NCBI GenBank assembly: GCA_023375785.1
Contig: SZWC01003867.1
Location: 26,539 to 66,806, forward strand
DNA length: 40,268 bases
From: Penium margaritaceum
Taxonomy: Eukaryota; Streptophyta; Zygnematophyceae; Desmidiales; Peniaceae
Reading direction: 5' to 3'
The position numbers and the translations under genes were made by a program. Under the pieces are notes generated by a model that was given only the letters and a program-made list of their open reading frames with translations, searched no databases and was not told the origin of the DNA. Positions 32,433 to 40,268 of the stretch are shown in pieces. Within the stretch, counting starts at the first letter, position 1; each line of letters opens with the position of its first letter.

Positions 32433-32930
32433 TCAATACGGTGCCTCGAAGAAAAATCTCCGAGCATCGAGTTCCCCATGCACCTTGTATTCTTCCATAA
32501 AGAGCTTCACATCCATGAAGGCATCCTCGTGGATGGTGAGAGACGCGACCCGCATCATCACATCCGGTCGCCGTGAGAGTATGTCGACTGTGTTGATGCG
32601 ACCCGGCCGGTACACGATCTCGTAGTCGAAGTGCAACTCGAGGTACTCCACCCAAAGAGCTTGCCGCCAACTCAGGTTTGACTGCGTCTTGAAGTACTTC
32701 AACGCGTGGTAGTCGGTATAGACCGTGCACTTCCGCGCCTCGAGATAGCACTACCAGTTCTTGAAGGCTGCGACCACGGCAAGTATCTCCTTGTCATGGG
32801 TGGCGTAGTTTAGCTCTGTCCCGTGCAACTTGCACGAGTAGTAGGTGACCGGCTGCAACCCGTTGCCAAAGTCCTACAAAAGGATCCCACCAATGGCCAG
32901 GTCCGATGCATCCGTCGCCATTTCAAACTC
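32433..32930 (-). pseudogene. pol: Gypsy RNase H
   Basis: Blocks are ATDASDLAIGGILL, then TAG (32874-32876) at the Gln position before DFGNGLQP, ELNYATHDKEILAVVAAFKNW, then TAG (32751-32753) before CYLEARKCTVYTDYHAL, and the tail FDYEIVYRPGRINTVDILSRR. Catalytic acidic residues (TDAS, E of KEIL, TDY) are visible. A TGA near 32428 separates it from integrase in the same frame. Confidence 0.92.
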
Positions 32931-34042
32931 ATGCCCGCTGCCGGCCAAGTGCAAGGCCTGCGCAGAGGTCAGAGCCCTTTTGAGATTCTCAAAGGCTTCT
33001 TGTTGACTAACTCCCCAACTCCACTCGTGATCCTTGCAAGTGAGATTGGAGAGTGGCGCTGACGCTCCCGCATAGCCAAGGATAAACCTGCAGTAGTAGT
33101 TGCAAAAACCAAGGAACACTTGCACATCGTTCACACTACACAACTTCGGCCACTCTTGTACGGACAACACTTTGTGCGGGTCCATGGAAATCTGTCCATT
33201 GCCAATCATGTGTCCAAGGAATTCAACTTTCCCAACCGCGCGCTCACACATAGAGAGTTTTGCCAAAAAAATCTCCTTCCTCACAATCTCGAGGACCTTC
33301 TTCACATGCTCCTCATGCTCCTCTGCCGTCCTGTTATAAACCAAGATGTCATTGAGGTACACCACCACGAAGTCATCCAAGTACGGCCTAAAGATGTTGT
33401 TCATCGCCGCCATGAAGGTGGCCAACGCATTGGTCAACCTGATAAGCATCACAAGGAACTCGTAGTGACCATAGCGGGTGCGGAAAGCCGTCTTTTCCAC
33501 ATCATCTGCTGCAATACGGATCTGATGGTAGCCGGAACAAAGTCGATCTTTGTGAAGAAGCGAGCCGCACATAGCTGATTGAAGAGCTCCTCGGCTCATA
33601 GAAGCTGGTACAAGTTCTTGATGGTCAGCTTGGTCAACGCCCGGTAGTCCACGCACATGCCCATCTCCCCCGTCTTTTTCTGCACAAAAAAGACAGGTGC
33701 AGCGTAAGGAGACAAGGATGGGCGGATGAAGCCCTGCTCCTTCATCTCGGTCAACTTCCTCTTGAGCTCCTGCAGCTGCGCGTCACTCATGCGATATGTT
33801 GCACGAACAAGCAGGTACGGTCCAGGTTTGAGGTCGATGTGATGGTCCACGTCCCGCTTTGGTGGCAGACCCGCCGGGAGGGTGTTGGAGAACACATCCT
33901 TGAACTCTATACACACCTTCCGAAGCCCCTTGGCCACCGCGGCAAAATTGCCTTGGGCCCCCGGCTGCTCACGAGTCGCCCCATGCGCCATAACAGGTGC
34001 CACGTCCTCTGGTTCGTCGAAATCGTCCTCCACGTCTCGCAC
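32874..34042 (-). pseudogene. pol: Gypsy reverse transcriptase
   Basis: The N-terminal block is [20 protein letters not shown] with [33 protein letters not shown] and [18 protein letters not shown] (34042-33600). After a TGA and a one-base shift near 33540 the frame continues as SGYHQIRIAADDVEKTAFRTRYGHYEFLVM. The catalytic box reads YLND at 33348-33359 (Asn codon 33351-33353) where YLDD is required. FLGFCNYYCRFI and the connection domain follow. Synthesis of cDNA would fail from this residue alone. Confidence 0.95.
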
Positions 34043-34087
34043 GAAGGTTAAAAAAATCTGTTCCTTTTTCTAAATTGTGCGCTTGAG

Positions 34088-34534
34088 CTACACCAAGTTT
34101 AGCGTCGATGGCGTTGATTCCTCCTTGCAAGGCGCCGACTGCTGCGACGCTTCCTCCTTGCAAATTCCCTCCTCCATGGCCTCTTCCTCGGACCACGTAG
34201 GCAGGGGATACTCCTTGTCTCCGAGCTTGACTGAGACGGTGCGCGCCTCCCGATTGACGATGGGGTTGTACTTGTGGAGGAAGTCACGACCGAGGATCAC
34301 ATTGTAATCCTTCATTGGGTACACCCGGTATATGGTCGTTATGCAAAGCTTCCCCACGTGAATGGAGAGGGGACGGGCCAGGTACCCCACTTCAATCGTG
34401 CCGTCCACTTGGTTAGTGGTCCGCTTCTTGCTCGTGAGCGCAAGGCCCCACTTCCGAGCACACTCCATGCTCACAAAACTGTGGCTCGTGCCACAATCCA
34501 GCAGACTCCCCACCTTCTCCTTGACGCTTTTCAC
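34088..34534 (-). pseudogene. pol: Gypsy aspartic protease
   Basis: The active site reads GSLLDCGTSHSFVS, keeping the Asp and Gly but with Cys for the usual Ser. A hydrophobic block and the ILGRDFLHKYNPIV motif follow (the conserved G-R/M-D-W/F-L region of retroelement proteases). The open frame is 148 codons. TAGs at 34088 and 34070 separate it from RT in the same frame. Confidence 0.88.
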
Positions 34535-34740
34535 TCACGCCTCCAAGAGAAGTGCAGGCTGCTCCACCTCATACCCCGCGTCCCATGCCTTGAACTCGGA
34601 AATCCCCTTAATTGCCGCAAGGCATTCGGGTGGGCGGTCAACTGGCAGTTTGGACTGATAGGAGCCAGGAGTAATGCCATCTACTCCTGGCTCTCCTCGT
34701 TTTCCGACTCCTTTTTTGCTTTATCTGCTTCCTTTGTGGA

Positions 34741-35828
34741 TTACTTCCCCTTCCATTGTCGCTTTCCCTTGCCGTCGCCCTTCTTTGGACTCTGACAATC
34801 ATGCGCAATGTGGCCAGGCTTGCCACAGTTGTAGCACTTACACTGTTGCAACACTCCGATCTCCATGGTCGTGTCGTCGCTCTTGGCCTGCTTGCCGTAA
34901 CCACCACCAAAAGAGTTGTGGCTGTTGGCATGAGCTTGTTGCACGCGTGAATCGTACCGTTCAGCTACTGCAATCATTGCCGATAGGTTGACGTTGAGGT
35001 CGTGCATCACAGTCACAACGTGAGCGTCGTTCTTGCGGTCGTTGCTGTAGTAGAAGCACAATTCGTGGGAGTCAAAGCCACAGTTGGTGATGATTTCACA
35101 AAACCTACGGGTGTAGTTGGCAATGCCGCCAATCTAGCGAAGCCGGTGTAGCTTGGCACGCGCATTGTTCCTCACGTCACCCACGGTGAAGCGATTGATG
35201 AACGACTCTGTGAACTCCTTCTAGGAGGTTGACCATTTTAGGGTAGGATTGCCACTATTGCAAGTTGGAGCCGATGGGGTTAAGGTTCTGGTCAAGGGCG
35301 CAATGCAGGCAACCACCAATCCAACGATGTCGATGTTCCACTGCCGTGTGGATTGGACTGCATCACATCGGCCAACCAATCCAAAGATGCCCCTCCCAAC
35401 AGGGTCACGAGATAGTCGCGGCGCGCCTCGTACCTTGAGGCATCCATGCCAATGGCTGTGAAGTCCAATTCCAGTCCAAGTATCCAAGCGTGTGGAGCTG
35501 GCCCATCCTTCTTCAATGGGTCAAACGGCTCCGGCTTGGGCGGGCTCGGGACGCCCATCGCAGGTACGTTTGCTATGACAACTGCCACTGGTGTTGTCAC
35601 TATACACTTCGCGAGATCTTGATTGAGGTACGTGTTTTCCTTTTCCAGCAGGTCCATCTTGGACTGCATGTCAGCGAGAAACTTTTGCAACACTACGGCT
35701 GCTGATGCTTTGCCTTGTACGTCAAACGCCGTGGCCAATGAGTACGTGCCGGATGAAGTAATCTCTGCATCCGGTACAACGTCTTCCTCAACGGGTCCTT
35801 CGGTTACCGCCTTGTCACCAGAGTGCAT
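34741..35828 (-). pseudogene. gag: Gypsy gag with zinc knuckle
   Basis: A good start is the ATG at 35828-35826 (MHSGDKAVTEG), about 120 bases inside the primer site. A heptad-like LQKFLADMQSKMDLLEKEN segment precedes the capsid part (PEPFDPLKKDG, HAWILGLELDFTAI, YLVTLLGGASLDWL). After a frameshift near 35340 the frame continues as ESFINRFTVGDVRNNARAKLHRL, with TAG at 35221 and 35134. The CCHC knuckle CYNCGKPGHIAHDC lies at 34836-34795, intact, followed by a Lys-rich tail and a TAA. Confidence 0.9.
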
Positions 35829-35930
35829 GGTTGACCTCGGGCATGGATCCGCCAAAGAGACAAGATGCGTGCTGGTGTACGCTGACCAAGAGAGGTTGCC
35901 GCGTGGATGATTGTGCCCCTGAGCCAAGGG

Positions 35931-35944
35931 TGGCTCTGATACCA
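35931..35944 (-). promoter_or_regulatory. Gypsy primer-binding site (initiator Met tRNA)
   Basis: The minus strand reads TGGTATCAGAGCCA two bases inside the 5' LTR, complementary to plant initiator tRNA-Met. Confidence 0.95.
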
Positions 35945-35946
35945 AA

Positions 35947-36668
35947 TGTGAACCGGGTGCGGTATGCTAGCCTCAACCGGATGGTGTAGGCACCAACCGG
36001 CGGCAACGGTGACCAAGGGGAGGCCAATGCACACCTTCCTGGGTTTGAAAAAGCATAGGATTGTCTTCGGGGAGCACGGGAACACGTGTGGCAGAGTGGG
36101 AGTAAACTATACTATATGTACATGATGAAACATCCTAGGCGACTAGAGGTCGCCGAGCCGTACGCGGCTCTGTAAGGGTCTAGGATGAGAATTGTTGACT
36201 CAATATCACATAGCTCATCTTCCCAGATTTCCAACACACCAAGAATCGCATCATTCCGTGAAGGAACGGTCGAGATATGGCCGTTTTCGTGAACCACGTC
36301 AATCTGCCATTGGCGGCACAACTAGCTGCGGTAAAAGCCGCCCGAAGCGCCCTTTCGGGTAATAACACATCGGGGCCCTTGGCCCACAATGATCCTTCAC
36401 TAATTGACTATCCGGGCCCCAAGGCGCGCTTCTGCCTTGTTGGGTCTTTTGAGGGTCGAGCCTTGGTCCTTGGGGACGATTTCTCGTCAGCATTTTCCCC
36501 TCGGCCGGTCCAACCTTTGGCTGGACGGAACTTCCTCAATTCTTGATAGATCGATCCCATTCTTGGATCTCGCACGGTTTTTCCTATGGATTCCAAATCC
36601 ATAATCTGATTACACATTCAAGGAAGCCTCAAGCCGTGATCAGTGCTGGTGGCACTATCCGGCTTACA
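35947..36668 (-). repeat. Gypsy 5' LTR
   Basis: It begins TGTGAACCGGG and ends GGCTTACA on the + strand, followed by CTACC. It is the partner of 30305-31073. Confidence 0.94.
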
Positions 36669-36673
36669 CTACC
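36669..36673. repeat. Right target-site duplication (CTACC) of the gypsy element
   Basis: This is the same pentamer as 30300-30304. Copia-2 coding sequence resumes within it. Confidence 0.9.
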
Positions 36674-37330
36674 GAAGCAAAATTGGTTCGCTGATGCACG
36701 TTGCAAGCTGCACGCGTCCACAACAGTAGTTTGCTGCTAGCAACTTGGCATGCGATAATGAGACCTGTACAGAAGCCGCTTGTAAGGAGCTTGATTGAAC
36801 CCTTGGCTACCTCAAGACCACAAGCGATGCAAGCCTTTACTTTGGAACCTCGAGTGATCTTGACCTTCGTTGCTACGTGGATGCTGATTTTGGAGGGACC
36901 GAAGAGGACCGACGCATCACCACTGGATTTGTGTGTCTTCTTGGTGGAGGAGCTATCTCATAGATGTGCAAGTGACAAAGCATCATCACTCTCAGTCTGG
37001 CAGAAGCTGAGTATGTGGCAGCAATAGTAGCAGCCCAAGAGGTTACCTACATTCGCAACCTCCTCGACGACATCAGCCTTCCACAAGAGAAGCCAACATA
37101 ATCATTTCTCGACAACTCAGCAATTGACCAAGCTAGCTCTAAATGTTTTCAAAGTCAAGCTAAGTACATCGACATTCAAGGACATTAGATTCGATCTAAT
37201 GTCCAAGACTGAATGGTTTAGTTTGTGCACGTTCTACGAAAACTGCAAGGTGTCGACTGCTTGACAAAAAGCATCCCAAAATACATCCTCTATAGGTGCA
37301 TGCAACAATGCAGACTCAACACAAGTGCGT
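36670..37330 (+). pseudogene. pol: Copia-2 RT C-terminus and RNase H, resumed after the gypsy insertion
   Basis: The first residues after the insertion are YRSKIGSLMHVASCTRP, a conserved RT motif whose first codon lies in the duplicated CTACC. FAASNLACDNE follows, then LGYLKTTSDASLYFG, RCYVDADFGGTEEDRRITTGF, GGGAIS, AEAEYVAA, KYIDIQGH and a CLTKSIP block. Stops: TAG at the Trp after GGGAIS, TGA at the Arg before QSIITLS, TAG after TRPQQ, and a TAA near 37100. This part is diverged but colinear with copia RNase H. Confidence 0.92.
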
Positions 37331-39122
37331 TCTCGCAGAATGACCTGAAGAATCATGAGGAGAACAAGACGCGGAAGTCGAAAGCCAAAACCGTGCCATG
37401 TATGCCTCCTACGGCATGTGAGCGGGCATCACGTGTTTCATGGTAGACGCAAACACGACATCAAGAAGCACAAAAAGGAGAGAGAGAATAGGAGGAGATA
37501 TTCAAGGGGTGAAATCTATGGCTGTAAACAGATTGGGTGCGCCTCATTCCCCTCATTCAACTGCAAGCCCATCGGCGAGCTCTCCCTCCGGATCTCGTCA
37601 AGACAACCACAATCCACGCGGCAATTGCAGTCGACCTGTGAAGCACATAAAACGCAACTCAATATTTCTGGAGAGGGCTACATCTCATCACAGCAGCCCC
37701 GACAACATCAGATTTGACTGCTGGCGGTGAACACAATCTACAAACAGTAATTTTGTCGAAATTTGTGCTCACAACAGTACCTTTCGGTGGTCTCTCTTTC
37801 GTTGCAACAACAGCTCCCACCAAAAATGCTAAACTTAGTGTATAGGTGGAAATCTACAACAGCTCTGATGCACAAAAATTGGCGACAACAAAACTTGCCA
37901 AAAATGACAAAACATGCTGCGTAGGGAGCCTCGCCACCTTTCCAGCTATAGCATCAGAACGACGCGAAGCAGGAGGCACCTTGCTCAGCCTCTCACGCCC
38001 AACTACGCAAGCGCAGCCACCGCGAGAGGCATCACGAGAGAGCTAGGAGGCAGGCAGGCGAGTGAACAAGCAGGCACGCATGACACCAAGTTCGCCGTTG
38101 ATGCCAGTAAGCGAGCAAGGAGCAAGGGAGGTAAGCAAAATCACCACTGATGTCAACGCTCGCTACCGCACTCAAACATTGCACGAGCAAAAGTGTTGGG
38201 CAAAAGGGTCAAGCACCGGCACCTACTTCTCATGCAAAAATCAACAAGACAACCGATGGACAACAAGCGCATCAAAGCAGCATGGAACCAGACCTAACGG
38301 CCATGGATAAAAACTATGCCCGCTGCCTGCTCAGTTTTGAAACAAAAATCAGCATCATACGCTCTGGCCTGCAAACAGCATGCGCGTAGTAGTTCACAGA
38401 ACGGGCCCTGATTGCCAGCAATTTTTTAAGGCACGCCCCCAATTTTGTGGACTTGCTCACCTGCGACCTCTTTTCTGGACGACCAACTTCTAGACGGTTG
38501 AATTGAGTCCTCAACCGGCGTGCTAACGGGACTGAAACGGGTCAGCCAAGCAACAACTAACCATTTGGCGGCTATGACTGAAGAAGGATACACTGGCACA
38601 ACTGAACGTGAGGAGCAAGACTCTCACGACCCTCCTAATGACCTTTACACAGCTCCTACATCTCCAATGATAAGAGGAGGCCAAAGAACACCTTTTCAGA
38701 GCCTAGGAAAGGTGTCCCCAATTCAGAAGTGGCTGGACAAGGGTAGGCATGAGAAGAAGCATTTTGAGGCTCATGCTAGATCTCATGGGCAAGGTTCTCG
38801 GCATAATTGTTTCCATAAGAAGCAACCAAATTTTTTGGAGTGGATATACTTTTCTTTTTGCCAACCCGTCAAGCCCAAGTCTCCTCATGCATGAAGAAGG
38901 CTCCGTACATATTACAGCAACCAATGACCTCAAAAACGAGGAAAACATTTTTCCCTTTTCGCCTGAAGTCGATACTTAATTCCTTCCTGACCAACCTCTC
39001 ACCGGCAGGACGACACAACTTCAATTTTTGCACAAAGATTTCTGGAGGCCTCTCGAGGAATTTCTGGACGCCAAACAGCAGTAAGAGGGGATCATACCAC
39101 CAGATCAGCAATTGAGGGGGAG
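37331..39122 (+). other. Unexplained 1.8-kb segment between Copia-2 RNase H and 3' LTR
   Basis: Copia elements usually have only a short stretch here. The largest + strand reading (38520-38894) has no recognisable domain. Readings around 37360-37730 and 37846-38310 are Arg/Lys/Ser-rich and unfamiliar. The segment ends with a proper polypurine tract (TTGAGGGGGAG, ending at 39122), so it belongs to the element or was inserted or captured into it. Confidence 0.55.
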
Positions 39123-39272
39123 TGTTGGAGCTGTGTAATTACTGCGCTGGTAGTATGCTCCACAATGGTGAAGTCGGTGTAGCAATCGGTAGACCGTACG
39201 AGGCATGAAAGATTATAGAGTGACATTACCAGGTCCAAAACTAATGGAAATTCTTCTCATCAACCGCCAGAT
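39123..39272 (+). repeat. Copia-2 3' LTR, first 150 bp only
   Basis: It starts TGTTGGAG after the polypurine tract and aligns with 24420-24570 through AACCGCCAGAT. Similarity to the 5' LTR then stops abruptly, although about 1 kb of LTR should follow. Confidence 0.88.
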
Positions 39273-40268
39273 ATTATTCTTGGCAACCGCGCTGTAGCGG
39301 GAGGGCCAGTTCGGCCCTCCCACCTCGCGATAGCGAGGGGGTGGCTGCAAGCCACCCCTCGCTATCGCGAGGGCTGGCCGGTGGCCAGCCACCCGCTGGC
39401 TACCGGCCGGCCGGCGGCCGACCGGCTGGGTGGCCGGCGNGCGTGCCTCGCACGCGACGATTTCGCGCCAGAACGACAAAACAAAACTCGAAGTTCGTTT
39501 ACGACGAACTTCGACGTAAAACAAACGGAATAACTCGTGCGAACACACGAGTTCGAGGTAAAAACCCCCGGTTTGGGTCCCAAAACCAGGGGTTAGGTAA
39601 AAACGGAAATGGGCCTCCGGAGACTCGAAATATTCGAGTCTCCCTGCTCTGGGTCGTTGATGACGATTGCCCCTCAGTCTTGCGAAGGGGGTAAACCCCT
39701 GACGCGGACTGAGAACGCCATTCTGCGAACTCCGACGACGATTTCAGAGCAGGAGCTGGAGACACGCCCGTTACAGTGGTTCTCAGAGCGAGACGACCCT
39801 CGAGACCAAGGGTTCGACGGAAACGGCGGCTACGACATAGATAAAACGCCGCCGGCAGCTGCAAGCAGCACCAAAAACGCCAGAACGGACTACGGCATCC
39901 ACACTTCACGGATTGAAGCGCCGAAAGTTGCGTTAGAGATCTTGAAAAAAGCTCTACTTCGTGGAGACACTTTCTTCCAGCATCTCCACAGTTCCAGGGG
40001 GCTAGGAGGATTTTTGTGGGGCGGGTTGGGGAGTTCCCACCTCTAAAACCACAAAATCCTCCTCATTTTCAAGGCTCCTTCCGACCTCCTTCATCCAAAA
40101 AATTGGGACAGCGTCCCTCCCCAAGCTTAGGGGCTCTCACGACCTGAGAGCACCCTAAAAAGAAGGAGGGTGACAACTTGGGGACTTTTGGCGGCTCCTC
40201 AACGCCGCCGGCTCAAGGAGGACGCCGCCAAGGGGCGCAAGACGCGCAAAGAAGACTCAAGAGGAGGC
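39273..40268. other. Hairpin-dense sequence of unknown nature
   Basis: A chain of inverted repeats with unrelated stems: GGGAGGGCC/GGCCCTCCC (39299-39321), a 23-bp stem with one bulge and 3-base loop (39323-39372), GGCTGGCC/GGCCAGCC (39372-39390), GCGTGC/GCACGC (39441-39455), an 11-bp stem at 39488-39514, an 8-bp stem at 39532-39553, GGAGACTCGAA/TTCGAGTCTCC (39619-39643), a ~15-bp stem at 40004-40063, and GCTCTCA/TGAGAGC (40133-40151). An N sits at 39440. It starts where the Copia-2 LTR is cut and runs off the window. It may be a further insertion. Confidence 0.8.
39609..40046 (+). CDS. Uncharacterised ORF in the hairpin-dense region
   Basis: An open frame of 145 codons. The part from about 39730 on (QELETRPLQWFSERDD, GYDIDKTPPAAASSTKNA) looks protein-like in composition and lies in the least hairpin-rich section. 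No known domain or motif is recognised. The GTG/ATG start region overlaps the 39619-39643 hairpin, so the true start may be downstream or in a preceding exon. It could be chance. Confidence 0.2.
   Translation: MGLRRLEIFESPCSGSLMTIAPQSCEGGKPLTRTENAILRTPTTISEQELETRPLQWFSERDDPRDQGFDGNGGYDIDKTPPAAASSTKNARTDYGIHTSRIEAPKVALEILKKALLRGDTFFQHLHSSRGLGGFLWGGLGSSHL

Larger units (their letters stand above)
30305..36668 (-). mobile_element. Full-length inactive Ty3/gypsy chromodomain element nested in Copia-2
   Basis: The minus-strand order is 5' LTR (36668-35947), PBS, gag with CCHC knuckle, protease, RT, RNase H, integrase, chromodomain, polypurine tract, 3' LTR (31073-30305). RT before integrase and the terminal chromodomain define a chromovirus. 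LTRs begin TGTGAACC and end CTTACA (+ strand). The target duplication is CTACC. The LTR pair differs by roughly 15 percent plus indels, so the insertion is old. Coding sequence has few frameshifts but at least twelve in-frame stops. Confidence 0.96.
24420..39272 (+). mobile_element. Copia-2: inactive Ty1/copia element, split by a gypsy insertion
   Basis: The 5' LTR is 24420-25611, the primer site 25612, gag to integrase 25795-28990, and RT 29343-30304. The interruption is 30305-36668, with RT and RNase H resumed at 36674 and a recognisable 3' LTR start at 39123. LTR starts differ at about one base in eight. The RT frame continues across the gypsy insertion once one copy of the CTACC duplication is discounted. 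The gag domain and PR wording differ from Copia-1/3, so this is another lineage. About 1.8 kb of unexplained sequence lies between RNase H and the 3' LTR. Confidence 0.93.

Overview
The window reads as nuclear DNA of a green-plant-lineage organism, most likely a streptophyte alga or a non-seed plant. The evidence is LTR retrotransposons primed by initiator-Met tRNA (TGGTATCAGAGC-type sites), a chromodomain Ty3/gypsy element, plant-type Ty1/copia elements, introns, and stop-codon decay biased to CAG and CGA (CHG and CG methylation contexts). I cannot name the species. About four fifths of the window is transposon or simple repeat. There is one plausible host gene, and I do not recognise its family.

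Layout. 1-5263: microsatellites and minisatellites; two exons of an unknown gene (611-808 and 2568-2882) around an intron that holds a GT microsatellite and one copy of a ~950 bp repeat (unit A); more copies of unit A (2985-3933, 4227-4500); two copies of a triplet-rich unit B; and a 377 bp MITE (4501-4877) with a perfect 10-bp target duplication and a paralogous empty site. 5264-14144: a full-length dead copia element (Copia-1, + strand) inserted in the (GAG)n tail of unit B. 14145-15020: a (GAG)n remnant, a long (GA)n tract and probably the 3' LTR of Copia-3. 15021-18850: a 5'-truncated copia element on the minus strand (Copia-3). 18850-24419: gene-poor DNA with a tRNA-like (SINE-type) fragment, a CA microsatellite, hairpins and a diverged fragment of unit A. 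24420-39272: a second copia lineage (Copia-2, + strand), split inside its reverse transcriptase by a complete minus-strand chromodomain gypsy element (30305-36668) with a CTACC target duplication. 39273-40268: a sequence extraordinarily rich in perfect hairpins that interrupts the Copia-2 3' LTR and contains one uncharacterised ORF.

The elements form a nested history: unit A-B duplication, then MITE and Copia-1 insertion; separately Copia-2, then gypsy, then the hairpin-rich DNA. All four retroelements are inactive. Each has a changed reverse-transcriptase catalytic box, and their frames are broken mostly by in-frame TAG codons at glutamine-like positions, with few frameshifts. Single N bases at 1504, 2452, 4226 and 39440 mark assembly uncertainty, three of them exactly at repeat-unit edges, so the copy number of unit A needs caution.
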